A stretch of DNA of 17,774 nt from Acidithiobacillus sp. (GTDB lineage Bacteria; Pseudomonadota; Gammaproteobacteria; Acidithiobacillales; Acidithiobacillaceae): contig JAPTWR010000159.1 of assembly GCA_028065135.1 (NCBI GenBank), positions 1 to 17,774 on the forward strand, read 5' to 3'. A program made the position numbers and the translations under genes. The notes under the pieces are model-generated. The model was not told the origin of the DNA and did no database searches. It saw only the letters and a list, made by a program, of their open reading frames with translations. This document shows positions 1 to 10,044 of the stretch, in pieces. The first letter of the stretch is position 1; every line of letters begins with the position of its first letter.

Positions 1-1668
<1,668 letters not shown>

Positions 1669-1716
1669 GGCTTTTTATCTCGTCGTCGCCGGGTCCCGAA
1701 AATGCGGCCCGGTGCC

Positions 1717-1745
1717 TTGACTTTCGTGCAGCATCTCCTTATCTT
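1717..1745 (+). promoter_or_regulatory. Sigma70-type promoter of the rpmH-rnpA-yidD-yidC-mnmE cluster
   Basis: A -35 hexamer TTGACT (1717-1722) and a -10 hexamer TATCTT (1740-1745) are separated by exactly 17 bp in the ettA-rpmH gap. Transcription would start near 1752, about 30 nt before the rpmH ATG. The match and position are good, but this is prediction only. Confidence 0.65.
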
Positions 1746-1780
1746 CTCAGCCCTTAAGAATTATCCGCAGGAAGTGTCTC

Positions 1781-1915
1781 ATGAAGCGTACTTTTCAGCC
1801 CAGCGTTGTTCATCGCAAGCGGACCCACGGTTTCCGTGCCCGCATGGCCACCAAATCCGGTCGCCTTGTGCTCAAGCGGCGCCGTGCCAAGGGCCGTCAG
1901 CGTCTCTGCCCGTAA
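1781..1915 (+). CDS. rpmH: 50S ribosomal protein L34
   Basis: This 44-residue, extremely basic protein begins [20 protein letters not shown] and continues with RMATKSGR and a KRRRAKGR stretch, the full-length L34 pattern. L34 is a small component of the large ribosomal subunit. The ATG is preceded by AGGAAG at 1769-1774, a good ribosome binding site 6 nt upstream, and the -35/-10 pair at 1717-1745 lies just before it. The stop is 4 bp from the rnpA ATG, the classic rpmH-rnpA arrangement. In many bacteria dnaA lies on the other side of rpmH, but here it is ettA. Confidence 0.97.
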   Translation: MKRTFQPSVVHRKRTHGFRARMATKSGRLVLKRRRAKGRQRLCP

Positions 1916-1919
1916 GCCG

Positions 1920-2270
1920 ATGAATCCGGCGCTGGCGCATCCTCATCGTTTTACCCGCGAGGATCGTCTCCGCCAGAAGGCGGCCATCCAGCGCACCCTC
2001 AAGCAGGGACGCAAAAAGGTCTTCCCAGAATTGGTGATCTACGCCCTGCGTAACGAACTGCGACACCCCCGTCTGGGTTTGGCAGTAAGTCGCAAGGTGG
2101 GTAATGCCGTGGTCCGCAACCGTATCAAGCGACGCTTGCGCGAAGCTTTCCGGCAGCAGCCGGTGCGCACGCAAGGGCGTGACGTGCTGGTGGTAGCGCG
2201 GGCGGGTGCCCGGCAACTCAGCATGCGGGCCATGGGCGTCTACTTCCAGCAGATGCTGGAGAGGGTATGA
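1920..2270 (+). CDS. rnpA: Ribonuclease P protein component
   Basis: This is the 116-residue protein subunit of RNase P, which helps the catalytic RNA bind and process pre-tRNA 5' ends. It shows the family RNR signature [10 protein letters not shown] at residues 66-75, preceded by [13 protein letters not shown], and [11 protein letters not shown] near 87-97. The frame stays open upstream to 1806, but that part overlaps rpmH in another frame and has no L34- or RnpA-like content. The ATG at 1920, four bases after the rpmH stop, gives the expected N-terminus ([10 protein letters not shown]). No clear Shine-Dalgarno precedes it, which suggests translational coupling to rpmH. The stop overlaps the yidD start. 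Confidence 0.95.
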   Translation: MNPALAHPHRFTREDRLRQKAAIQRTLKQGRKKVFPELVIYALRNELRHPRLGLAVSRKVGNAVVRNRIKRRLREAFRQQPVRTQGRDVLVVARAGARQLSMRAMGVYFQQMLERV

Positions 2271-2482
2271 GTGTGCGGCACGTGGCCGTCGTTGTCGTGC
2301 GCGGCTATCAGTATGTCATCAGCCCCATACTCGGACACCACTGCCGTTTTTACCCGACCTGCTCCGAATACACTTGTCAGGCCATTGAACGCTATGGCAT
2401 CGCCAAAGGTTCCTGGTTAGGCATCAAACGCATCAGCCGTTGCCATCCCTGGCACTCCGGTGGTGTCGATCCCGTTCCTTAA
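2267..2482 (+). CDS. yidD: Membrane protein insertion efficiency factor YidD
   Basis: This 71-residue protein has the YidD (UPF0161, formerly a haemolysin-like annotation) pattern: an N-terminal hydrophobic/amphipathic stretch, then [40 protein letters not shown] and a GGVDPVP ending. The Cys residues of CRFYPTCS and RCHPW are conserved in the family. YidD sits at the inner face of the cytoplasmic membrane and assists YidC-dependent insertion. The start overlaps the rnpA stop by 4 bp (ATGA), and a GGAGAGG ribosome binding site lies inside the end of rnpA. yidC begins 15 bp after the stop. Confidence 0.95.
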   Translation: MSVRHVAVVVVRGYQYVISPILGHHCRFYPTCSEYTCQAIERYGIAKGSWLGIKRISRCHPWHSGGVDPVP

Positions 2483-2497
2483 ACGCCTTGGGGCCTC

Positions 2498-4102
2498 ATG
2501 GATAATCAGAAGACCATCCTCGCTGTCGCGCTTGCCGTAGTCGTCTTCCTGCTGTTTCAGGCCTGGCAGGCGCAGAATGCGCCGAAACCGGTTACGCCGA
2601 CTGCCGTCCGCCAAAGCGTCACGACCCCGAGCACGTCAACATCCGCTGTGGCTACCTCAGCAGCGACAGTGGCTGTGCCGACGGTCACGCCGGTCAGTAC
2701 GGGCCTCCAGTTGGCGACAGGACCCACGGTGTCTTTCCAGACGCAGGTGTTCACTGGCCAGATCGACCTGAATGGCGGCGATATCCAACAGCTTGGCCTG
2801 CTCCGTTATCCGCAGGCGGTGGGGAATCCCGCACCCTATCCCATCCTCGACAAGGCGGCGGCTAAGCTCACTGTGCAGCAGAGCGGCTTCGTCAACAGCG
2901 ATGGACAGACCCTGGTTGCCCAGTTCGCCGTTCCTGCCGTTCGGCGGGCCGACGGCCAGCCTATCACCCTCATCGGCAAAGCCGGCCCCCTGAGCGTCGA
3001 AAAAACATGGACATTTCAGCCCGACAGCTACGTGGTGGAAGAGCACATCACCATCACCAATAGCGGGTCCATGGCGTGGAATGGCAGCTATTTTGACCAG
3101 ATCCTGCGCAATGACCGCGCTGAAAGTCACATGTTCATGTCTATTTTCACCGGCGCGGTGCTCATGCACCAGGGCAACTTCAGCGAAGTGAGTTTCGGTG
3201 ATATCCATGATCATCCGGAGTTGAAGTCCGGCCCCGGCTGGGCGGGGATGATGGACCACTACTTCCTCACGGCCATTGTGCCTGCCCAGGATGCGCAATC
3301 CCAGATTTATGCGCGCCCGTCAGGTACCAATTATGTCGCCGGGGTGAACACCCCGCTACCGACCCTGGCACCGGGCCAGAGCACCACCATCACCCAGCAG
3401 CTTTTCCTCGGGCCGAAGCAGCAGCAAACCCTGGTCGCCATGGGTAACGGCCTGGAGCAGACCGTGGACTACGGTTGGTTCGCCATCATCGCCGAGCCCA
3501 TGCATGTGGTGCTGACCTGGTTCCATGGGCTGGTCGGCAACTGGGGCCTGGCGATCATCCTGTTGGTCATAGTGGTCAAGTTCATCTTCTTCTACCCTTC
3601 GGCCATCAGTTACCGCTCCATGGCCAATATGCGCAAGTTGCAGCCCAAGCTGGAGAAACTGAAGAAGGAGGTCGGGGATGACCGCCAGAAGCTGGGCGCA
3701 GCCATGATGGCGTTGTACCGCAGCGAGAAGGTCAACCCTATGGCGGGCTGTCTACCCATTGTACTGCAGATGCCTTTTTTCATCGCCCTGTACTGGGTGT
3801 TGGTGGAGAGCGTTTCGCTGCGGCAAGCGCCCTTTATCCTCTGGATTCATGATCTGGCCATACCCGATCCTTACTACATCCTGCCCCTGCTCATGGGCGT
3901 GTCCATGTTCTTCCAGCAGCGCCTCAATCCAGCGCCGGTGGACCCCATGCAGAAGCGCATCATGTCGGCACTGCCGGTGATCTTCGCGGTATTCTTCTCC
4001 TTTTTCCCGGCGGGTCTGGTACTGTACTGGCTGACCAACAACGTGGTTTCCATCGGCCAGCAATACCTGATCACCCGCCATATCATGGCGGCCAAGGACT
4101 AG
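2498..4102 (+). CDS. yidC: Membrane protein insertase YidC
   Basis: YidC inserts and folds inner-membrane proteins, alone or with SecYEG. This 534-aa copy has the Gram-negative layout: an N-terminal anchor (residues about 6-22, TILAVALAVVVFLLF), a Ser/Thr/Val-rich linker, a large periplasmic P1 beta-domain (about 65-320), and a C-terminal insertase core of about five spans from residue 330. Core landmarks are GNWGLAIILLVIVVKFIFF, EKVNPMAGCLPIVLQMPFF, APFILWIHDL, PDPYYILPLLMG and FPAGLVLYWLTNN. The groove residue that is Arg366 in E. coli is Lys here (K361), a substitution I recall from other proteobacteria, so the groove should remain positively charged. The C-terminal tail is short. It follows yidD by 15 bp and precedes mnmE by 29 bp. 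Confidence 0.97.
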   Translation: MDNQKTILAVALAVVVFLLFQAWQAQNAPKPVTPTAVRQSVTTPSTSTSAVATSAATVAVPTVTPVSTGLQLATGPTVSFQTQVFTGQIDLNGGDIQQLGLLRYPQAVGNPAPYPILDKAAAKLTVQQSGFVNSDGQTLVAQFAVPAVRRADGQPITLIGKAGPLSVEKTWTFQPDSYVVEEHITITNSGSMAWNGSYFDQILRNDRAESHMFMSIFTGAVLMHQGNFSEVSFGDIHDHPELKSGPGWAGMMDHYFLTAIVPAQDAQSQIYARPSGTNYVAGVNTPLPTLAPGQSTTITQQLFLGPKQQQTLVAMGNGLEQTVDYGWFAIIAEPMHVVLTWFHGLVGNWGLAIILLVIVVKFIFFYPSAISYRSMANMRKLQPKLEKLKKEVGDDRQKLGAAMMALYRSEKVNPMAGCLPIVLQMPFFIALYWVLVESVSLRQAPFILWIHDLAIPDPYYILPLLMGVSMFFQQRLNPAPVDPMQKRIMSALPVIFAVFFSFFPAGLVLYWLTNNVVSIGQQYLITRHIMAAKD

Positions 4103-4131
4103 GGTGGGGCCTCCCGTGTTGAGTTAGAGCC

Positions 4132-5487
4132 TTGGCCTATCAGCAGGGAGACACGATTGTGGCGATTGCCACGCCGCCGGGGGAAGGCGGCGTCGGTATT
4201 TTGCGCCTCTCTGGATCGCAGGCCCTGGCCATCGCGACGGTGCTCTGCGGCGGAGCAAAGGTAAAAGCACTGATGCCCCGGCATGCCCATTTTCGCCGCT
4301 TTCACGCCCGCGACAGCAGCGTGATTGATCATGGCATCGCCCTCTATTTTCCCGCCCCCCACAGCTACACCGGCGAAACCGTCGTGGAATTGCAGGGCCA
4401 TGGCAGCCCGCTGGCCCTCGCCAGCCTGCTCACCGAGGCCATCGCTCTGGGCGCGCGGCCGGCGCGTGCCGGCGAGTTCAGTGAACGGGCCTTTCTCAAT
4501 GGTCGTCTTGATCTTGCCCAGGCCGAAGCGGTTGCCGACCTCATCCACGCCCGCAGCGACGCCCAGGCACGCGCCGCGGCGGCGAGCCTGGAGGGTGCCT
4601 TCTCGCAGGCGGTCGATGGCATCCATGGCCAGCTCCTGCAACTTCTCGCCCTCGCCGAGGCCGGCCTGGATTTCAGTGAGGAAGACCTTGGCGATGCCCA
4701 CGAACTGGCTATTGCCGATGGCCTGATGCGGCTGGAAGGCCAGATCGCGCATCTGCTCAAGCAAGCACAGCAAGGCGCCCAACTCGCCCGCGGCGGTCGC
4801 GTAGTGCTCGCCGGACGACCCAACGTCGGCAAATCCAGCCTGATGAACGCCCTCGCCCGCCGCGCATCGGCCATCGTCACCGCCATCCCCGGTACCACCC
4901 GCGACCTGCTCCGCGAAGAAATCGTCCTCGACGGCCTGCCGGTGGAGCTTATCGATACTGCCGGGTTGCGCGCGGCCACGGATGCCGTGGAGGCGGAAGG
5001 TATCGCCCGTGCCCGCCATATATTGCACAGCGCGCAATTGATCCTGTTGGTGGCAGACGCGAGCGCGGGATGGCAGGTGGAGGATGAGGCCATCCTGCGT
5101 GACCTGCCGGAAGGACCGCGCCTGATCCTCTGGAACAAGCTGGATCTGGTTTCCGCCCCGCCCCTCACCCCCGTCGGTGAGCAGAGTATCGCCCTCTCTG
5201 CCCAAACTGGCGTCGGCCTCGATATTTTGCGGCGCAGCTTGATGGAGGCCCTCGGTATGCAGGGCGACAGTTGTCCCTTCAGCGCCCGCCGTCGCCATGT
5301 CGAGGCGCTGGAGCATTGTCTGCAGGACATTCACGCCGCGCGCGATATGCATCGCCTGGGGGGCTCCCCTGAATTGGTCGCGCAGTCTCTGCGTGAAGCC
5401 GCTGTGGCATTGGCCAGTATCACCGGTCATATTGATGTGGAAGACATTCTCGGCGAGATTTTTTCGCGCTTTTGTATCGGGAAGTGA
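4132..5487 (+). CDS. mnmE: tRNA uridine-5-carboxymethylaminomethyl modification GTPase MnmE
   Basis: MnmE works with MnmG to modify U34 of certain tRNAs, using GTP and 5,10-methylene-THF. The 451-aa product has the N-terminal tetrahydrofolate-binding domain (DTIVAIATPPGEGGVGILRL at the start), a helical region, and an inserted G domain. The G domain has G1 GRPNVGKSS (from residue 228), G2-region GTTRD, G3 DTAGLR (from 275) and G4 NKLD (335-338). It ends in the diagnostic FCIGK, with catalytic Cys448. The start is TTG at 4132: an in-frame TGA at 4120-4122 rules out anything earlier, and the next candidate, GTG at 4159, would remove conserved DTIV residues. No good ribosome binding site precedes the TTG, so expression may be weak or coupled to yidC. 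Confidence 0.95.
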   Translation: MAYQQGDTIVAIATPPGEGGVGILRLSGSQALAIATVLCGGAKVKALMPRHAHFRRFHARDSSVIDHGIALYFPAPHSYTGETVVELQGHGSPLALASLLTEAIALGARPARAGEFSERAFLNGRLDLAQAEAVADLIHARSDAQARAAAASLEGAFSQAVDGIHGQLLQLLALAEAGLDFSEEDLGDAHELAIADGLMRLEGQIAHLLKQAQQGAQLARGGRVVLAGRPNVGKSSLMNALARRASAIVTAIPGTTRDLLREEIVLDGLPVELIDTAGLRAATDAVEAEGIARARHILHSAQLILLVADASAGWQVEDEAILRDLPEGPRLILWNKLDLVSAPPLTPVGEQSIALSAQTGVGLDILRRSLMEALGMQGDSCPFSARRRHVEALEHCLQDIHAARDMHRLGGSPELVAQSLREAAVALASITGHIDVEDILGEIFSRFCIGK

Positions 5488-5602
5488 GGCGGAATAGCGA
5501 AAATATCCGGCATGACCGGGAAGCGCCAGTCAGAGCAAATAAGATCTTTATATAAATCAGAAAAAACTTAACTTGTTTGAAAATGAGCGCTACCCTAACG
5601 GA
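5488..5602 (+). other. Intergenic leader of the signalling cassette, AT-rich with short palindromes
   Basis: This gap separates mnmE from the hybrid kinase. It holds CCGG-N5-CCGG around 5508-5520, then an AT-rich stretch with the perfect palindromes AAGATCTT (5541-5548) and TTTATATAAA (5547-5556). TATAAA at 5551-5556 could be a -10 element, but I see no convincing -35 at 16-18 bp upstream. No T-tailed terminator for mnmE is visible. A promoter for the cassette probably lies here, but it cannot be placed precisely. Confidence 0.35.
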
Positions 5603-8371
5603 ATGGGTTCCATATTCTCGACAGGAAATAAAATACTGGCAGGCTTTAGCCTGGCCGTTTTAGCGCTTGTTCTGGTGGGAGCGCTGGCCTTTCGCGCCGC
5701 GACCGGCTATGTCCGGGCTTCTTACCGGGTGGAGCATATCCAGACGGTACTACAGAGCCTTGACCGCTGCTGGGCGCTGATCAATGAGGCAGAAACTGCG
5801 CAGCGCGGCTATCTCCTTACCGGCAATTCGTTCTATCTCCAGGAACGTCAGGCGGCAATCCAGCGCTTTCAGACGACACTGGATGATTTGCCGAACGAGG
5901 TGACGGACAACCCACTCGAAGAGCATCGGGCGGTGGCGCTACGGCAGCGGTCACAGAGACGCTTGCAGCTTCTTGATAATGTTCTTGACGCTTACGAAAA
6001 ACAGGGTCTTCCGGCGGCCCAGGCGATGCTTCGTGCGGGCGAAGGGATCGCCGAAATGGCGGCGGTGCATGATCTGGTCGAGAAGATGCGTGCGACCGAA
6101 AGCGGTCTGCTCAGGAAGCGCACCGGAGCGGCCCAAGAGGCGGGCGAGGCAACGTTATGGGCTATCGGAATCACGATTGTCCTGCTGATCGCACTGCTTA
6201 CCGGGCTCTTTTGGCAAATAAGAAAGGAGGGGCGTGAACGTCGCGCAGCGCAAGGAGAGCTGGAAGAATCCCTGTGCATTGAAAGCAGTCAAGGACAAAT
6301 TCTTGCCCTCTTTAGTGGTTCCGATTTTGGGTTGACGGAGATCCTTCAACAAGTTCTGAGCATCCTGGCGGAGAATCATCCCTTCCCGGTCTCTGCATTT
6401 TATCGCTATGACGAATGGCAAGGCCACTTTGTTCTGGCCGCACACCGGGGCACCGATAGACAACTGGCAAGCGGTTTTCAGCGTGGAGAGGGTGTCCTGG
6501 GCGAAGCGGCCATGTCGGACCATCCGCAACGCTTGAGGCAACCCGATGACAACTCCGGGTTTCTGGTGGACGCTGGGATCTGCCAGTTTCGAGCTGCAGA
6601 GATCGCCATGGTGCCGATCCGTTATCAGGAGCAGCAATTCGGGGTGCTGGTGGTGGCTTCGCTAGAAGCCCTAAGCGAGAGAAAAATCGCCTTCCTGGAT
6701 AAGCTTTCCCTGGAGATAGGCGCGGCCCTCAACCACATCGCTCAGAAAGAAAACCAGCAAATCATGGCTGTTGAATTGCGTAAACAAAGCGAAGCATTGC
6801 TGGAAAGGAACCAGTTGTTGCGCCTGGCGGATCAGGCCAAGTCTGATTTTCTGGCCAACATGTCTCATGAGTTGCGTACCCCTCTCAATGCCGTTATTGG
6901 TTTTTCCGAGTTGTTGAAGGACGGCATCATGGGTGATCTCAGTCCCGAACAAAAAGATGCCACCAGGGATATTTTTGAAAGCGGCCAACATCTCCTTTCT
7001 CTCATCAACGATATCCTGGACCTCTCCAAAGTGGAGGCAGGTATGATGAAGCTGGAGTTGGAAGCGGCGAACCTTCACGATTTGTTTCAGGGTTCTTTGG
7101 GTATTGTCCGGGAAAAGGCAGTCGCCCACCAGATTCGGCTTGACCTCGAAATGGAACCAGACTTCCCCCCCGTTTACCTGGATGCGCGCAAGACCAAGCA
7201 GATTTTGTACAATCTACTGTCCAACGCCGTGAAATTTACTCCCGATGGAGGTCAGGTAACGCTCTGCGGGCGTAGCAGAAGCGATTTGTCCGGCCCTGAA
7301 TATGCCGCCTATCCCGACTGGTTGGAAATCAGCGTAACCGATACGGGCATCGGTATTGCGGAAAAAGATCAGGAACGGCTTTTTAAGCCCTTTGTCCAGG
7401 CTGACAGCGGTTTGGATCGCCGCTATGAAGGTACCGGTCTCGGGCTTTCCCTCGTCAAACGTCTGGCGGAGCTGCACGGTGGGCGAGTGAGCATGGAAAG
7501 TACGCTTGGGGAGGGTTCCACTTTTCATGTCTGGCTTCCCTGGCGAGAGGAGGTCGTTCTTGCGGAGGCGGATTCCGCAAAGGCGGTTTCCGCCCCTGAA
7601 ACAAATCACTCCGCTTTGGTGATAGAGCATGACGACGCCACAGCGACCCTCCTGGAAGGTTACCTGAGGGATGACGGATTTCGCGTGCGTCGGGCTCGCG
7701 ACCCTGTTAGCGCTTTGGATATGGCATGTGAAGAACGTCCAGATCTCATCATTCTGGAGATGAATCCGCCAGGCAGGGACGGCTGGGATTTTTTAGCGGC
7801 CCAGCACCGGGATGCGCGTCTGGCTACCATCCCGTTGGTAATTACCAGTACGGATTCAGAGCAGGGTTCAGGCTTTTTCCTCGGGAGCGTTCAAATACTG
7901 CAGAAACCCATTGAAATTGAACGGCTGGAAAAAATCCTGCAAAAACTCGGTTTTGTGGTGACGAGGCAGAATCGTCCCGTGATCCTGGTGGTCGATGACG
8001 ATGCGCGGGCGGTGGCGGTCATTAATCGCCAGTTGAGCAATGGCGGTTACGAGGTCATCAGTGCTTATGGCGGGCGGGATGCCGTGACCATGGCAGAACA
8101 TCTTCATCCCGATCTGATTTTGCTGGATTTGATGATGCCGGAATTCAGCGGTTTTGACGTAGTGGACGCGCTACAGCAAAACCCAAGCATGGCGGCCATC
8201 CCGGTTTTGGTTTTGACGGCCAAAATAATTACGCCAGAGGATCGCCGTCGCCTGAATGGACATATCCTGAAAATTATGGAGAAGGCGAGTTTCAGGCGCG
8301 ATCAATTCCTCGGAGAGGTGCGTCGCGCACTGAACACCGCCCATTCTCACCCAGGGGAAGATATTGCCTAA
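5603..8371 (+). CDS. CHASE3-GAF hybrid sensor histidine kinase with two C-terminal receiver domains
   Basis: This is a membrane sensor kinase of 922 aa from ATG 5603; a TTG at 5573 would add 10 residues, and neither start has a strong ribosome binding site. Order: TM1 (about 11-30), an extracytoplasmic helical domain resembling CHASE3 with [13 protein letters not shown] (about 32-180), TM2 (about 183-205), a GAF-like domain (about 232-380), HisKA with SHELRTPLN and phosphorylatable His422, then HATPase with N541, DTGIG (from 580) and GTGLGLSL (from 610). Receiver A (about 670-785) has Glu719 (IILEMNPP) at the phosphoacceptor position and EHDD in place of the usual acidic pocket, so it is probably not phosphorylated. 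Receiver B (about 791-915) is canonical, with VDDD and Asp842 (LLDLMMP). Its TTG-started neighbour overlaps it by 8 bp. The signal sensed is unknown. Sampled base composition is well below that of mnmE. Confidence 0.9.
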   Translation: MGSIFSTGNKILAGFSLAVLALVLVGALAFRAATGYVRASYRVEHIQTVLQSLDRCWALINEAETAQRGYLLTGNSFYLQERQAAIQRFQTTLDDLPNEVTDNPLEEHRAVALRQRSQRRLQLLDNVLDAYEKQGLPAAQAMLRAGEGIAEMAAVHDLVEKMRATESGLLRKRTGAAQEAGEATLWAIGITIVLLIALLTGLFWQIRKEGRERRAAQGELEESLCIESSQGQILALFSGSDFGLTEILQQVLSILAENHPFPVSAFYRYDEWQGHFVLAAHRGTDRQLASGFQRGEGVLGEAAMSDHPQRLRQPDDNSGFLVDAGICQFRAAEIAMVPIRYQEQQFGVLVVASLEALSERKIAFLDKLSLEIGAALNHIAQKENQQIMAVELRKQSEALLERNQLLRLADQAKSDFLANMSHELRTPLNAVIGFSELLKDGIMGDLSPEQKDATRDIFESGQHLLSLINDILDLSKVEAGMMKLELEAANLHDLFQGSLGIVREKAVAHQIRLDLEMEPDFPPVYLDARKTKQILYNLLSNAVKFTPDGGQVTLCGRSRSDLSGPEYAAYPDWLEISVTDTGIGIAEKDQERLFKPFVQADSGLDRRYEGTGLGLSLVKRLAELHGGRVSMESTLGEGSTFHVWLPWREEVVLAEADSAKAVSAPETNHSALVIEHDDATATLLEGYLRDDGFRVRRARDPVSALDMACEERPDLIILEMNPPGRDGWDFLAAQHRDARLATIPLVITSTDSEQGSGFFLGSVQILQKPIEIERLEKILQKLGFVVTRQNRPVILVVDDDARAVAVINRQLSNGGYEVISAYGGRDAVTMAEHLHPDLILLDLMMPEFSGFDVVDALQQNPSMAAIPVLVLTAKIITPEDRRRLNGHILKIMEKASFRRDQFLGEVRRALNTAHSHPGEDIA

Positions 8372-8726
8372 GCGAATTTTGATCGTTGAAGACAATATGA
8401 TCAACTACAAGCTTGCAGGTATTGTCTTGCGCAAGGCCGGTTATGAGATTCTGCACGCGGGCGACGCAGAACAAGGTATTGTCATCGCTCGTGCCGAGTA
8501 TCCCGACCTCGTTCTCATGGACATTCATCTGCCGGGCATGGATGGACTTACAGCGATCCGCATCCTGAAGGAAGATCCCGCGACGCGGAGGATCCCTATC
8601 ATAGCCCTGACGGCCTTGGCCATGAAGGGGGATGAGGAAAGCATTTTTGCCGCTGGCTGCGATGCCTATCTGAGTAAGCCGATAGGTCATCAGACGCTTA
8701 TAGAAGTTGTGGGCCGTTTTCTGTAG
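8364..8726 (+). CDS. Single-domain CheY-like response regulator
   Basis: This 120-aa protein is one receiver domain with no output domain. It has the acidic pocket VEDN ([10 protein letters not shown]), phosphoacceptor Asp53 ([13 protein letters not shown]), the switch Thr in ALTALAM, and Lys105 in LSKP, so it should be phosphorylatable. The start is TTG at 8364, with AGGGGA 5-10 nt upstream inside the kinase gene; the two genes overlap by 8 bp, which implies translational coupling. Stand-alone receivers of this type usually shuttle phosphate or act by binding a partner. Here it lies between the hybrid kinase and the HD-GYP regulator, so it probably belongs to the same relay. No HPt domain is encoded nearby. 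Confidence 0.93.
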   Translation: MPKRILIVEDNMINYKLAGIVLRKAGYEILHAGDAEQGIVIARAEYPDLVLMDIHLPGMDGLTAIRILKEDPATRRIPIIALTALAMKGDEESIFAAGCDAYLSKPIGHQTLIEVVGRFL

Positions 8727-8743
8727 CCGCAGAGGGGAAGCCG

Positions 8744-9820
8744 ATGCCTGAACAGCGATCCATGATTCTGATAGTAGATGATGAAGGGAGTAGCCGTCGT
8801 CTGCTCACGGCCTTATTGCAGAATGATGGTTATGAGACGCTGGCGGCATCCAGCGCTCAGGAGGCGTTGGCGCGGCTTCAGGATCGCCGACCGGATTTGA
8901 TACTCACCGACGGTATGATGCCTCAGATCAGCGGCTTTGAACTGGCGGCACGGCTCAAGGCGGACTCCCGCTATGCCAATTTACCCATCATCATCGTCAC
9001 GGCCTTCGACGACCGCAAAACGCGTTTGCATGCCTTGGAGGCCGGGGTGGATGATTTCCTCGGCAAGCCGATAGACCGGGCGGAGTTGCGCGTGCGGGTG
9101 CGTAATATTCTGCGGCTCAAGGAATACAGTGATCGCATCCGACGCAATAATGAGACTTTGGAAATCACCGTTCGGCAGCGCACGGCCCAGCTGCACGATA
9201 GCTATTTGCAGACGATCAATGTTCTTCTGCGCGCCGCCGAGAAAAAGGACGAAGAAACCGGCGCCCATATTCAGCGCATCGCCTATTACTGCAAGGAGTT
9301 GGCACAACAACTGGGCATGGGGACAGATTTTGCCGATCTCATTTTTGTGGCGAGTCCTATGCACGATGTAGGAAAGATCGGGATTCCCGATCCTATTCTG
9401 CTGAAACCCGGTCCTCTGGATGCCGCTGAATGGGTCATTATGCGTACGCACACCACACTCGGCGCCAATATTATTGGCCAACACAATGTCTCCCCAGAAT
9501 TACAGATGGGATGGGAAATCGCTCTGGGCCATCACGAACGATGGGACGGAAGTGGCTATCCTTTCGGCAGAAAAGGCGACGAGATCCCGTTATCAGCGAG
9601 GATGATGGTATTGGCGGACATTTATGATGCCTTACGAAGTCGGCGTCCTTATAAGGAACCGCTGGATCATGAAAGAGCGGTGGATATTATCTTAAAAGGA
9701 GATGGACGAGTTAAGCCGGAGCATTTCGATCCTGATATTTTGGCGGCGTTTCCGCGCGCGGCCTCCACTTTTGCGGAGTGTTACGCCGCATTAACCGATT
9801 GTGACATGCCTAATGTGTAA
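8744..9820 (+). CDS. Response regulator with HD-GYP domain, predicted cyclic-di-GMP phosphodiesterase
   Basis: This soluble 358-aa protein has an N-terminal receiver (VDDE pocket, Asp56 in LILTDGMMP, Lys in LGKP), a helical linker (about 125-160) and a C-terminal HD-GYP domain (about 160-345). The HD-GYP ligands are all visible: His of AHIQR, His207-Asp208 in MHDVGKIGIPD, MRTHT, HHERWDGSGYP with GYP at 271-273, and LADIYDALRSRRPYK. Proteins with this set hydrolyse cyclic-di-GMP, generally lowering biofilm formation or raising motility, so phosphorylation of the receiver probably controls second-messenger breakdown. A strong ribosome binding site (AGAGGGGAAG) precedes the ATG, 17 bp after the CheY-like gene. 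It is the likely output of the cassette. It ends 13 bp from a convergent small gene. Confidence 0.93.
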   Translation: MPEQRSMILIVDDEGSSRRLLTALLQNDGYETLAASSAQEALARLQDRRPDLILTDGMMPQISGFELAARLKADSRYANLPIIIVTAFDDRKTRLHALEAGVDDFLGKPIDRAELRVRVRNILRLKEYSDRIRRNNETLEITVRQRTAQLHDSYLQTINVLLRAAEKKDEETGAHIQRIAYYCKELAQQLGMGTDFADLIFVASPMHDVGKIGIPDPILLKPGPLDAAEWVIMRTHTTLGANIIGQHNVSPELQMGWEIALGHHERWDGSGYPFGRKGDEIPLSARMMVLADIYDALRSRRPYKEPLDHERAVDIILKGDGRVKPEHFDPDILAAFPRAASTFAECYAALTDCDMPNV

Positions 9821-9833
9821 CCCGTGAGTGCGG

Positions 9834-10034
9834 TCAAAGCATACCGTGTGCAAAACCGATGGCCACCATGATCAGCATGATCACGATGTAGATACGCAAA
9901 CCCCAGAAGGCTATCTGAATACCTCCCCGAATCGGGGCGCGGGTCATGGGCCTGGGTTCCTGATGGATCTCCTCTTCCAGAAACGCCAGGAACTCCGGGG
10001 TCGCCTCGGAACGAAAGTCTTCTTTGGGATGCAT
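9834..10034 (-). CDS. Small single-span membrane protein downstream of the Nramp transporter
   Basis: I do not recognise a family for this 66-aa protein. It has an acidic, polar N-terminus (MHPKEDFRSEATPEFLAFLEE), a Pro/Arg-containing linker (about 27-38), and one hydrophobic span at about 46-62 (IYIVIMLIMVAIGFA). The open frame extends further upstream, but ATG at 10034 has GAGGAG six bases before it, and that ribosome binding site overlaps the stop codon of the upstream transporter gene. The 10-bp gap and shared strand indicate co-transcription and probably coupled translation. Position suggests an accessory or regulatory peptide of the transporter, which is an inference. The overlapping open frame at 9781-10038 lacks such a signal. 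Confidence 0.7.
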   Translation of the reverse strand: MHPKEDFRSEATPEFLAFLEEEIHQEPRPMTRAPIRGGIQIAFWGLRIYIVIMLIMVAIGFAHGML

Positions 10035-10044
10035 GCAACGCTCC

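Noticed and set aside
1689..1712. Hairpin CCGGGTC/GGCCCGG after ettA as a terminator
   Set aside because: The stem is short, the loop is 10 nt, one pair is G-T, and no T tract follows it.
1761..1769. TTATCCGCA as a DnaA box and origin
   Set aside because: It is a single motif with one mismatch, with no cluster of boxes, no AT-rich unwinding region and no dnaA in the window.
3578..3580. Lys361 in place of the groove Arg of YidC as a defect
   Set aside because: Lys keeps the positive charge, and I recall Lys at this place in other proteobacterial YidC proteins, so it is a normal variant.
4099..5430. A 443-codon open frame on the minus strand across mnmE
   Set aside because: It mirrors a GC-rich gene whose plus-strand product is unmistakable MnmE, and its translation has low-complexity Gly/Ala/Arg content with no recognisable domain.
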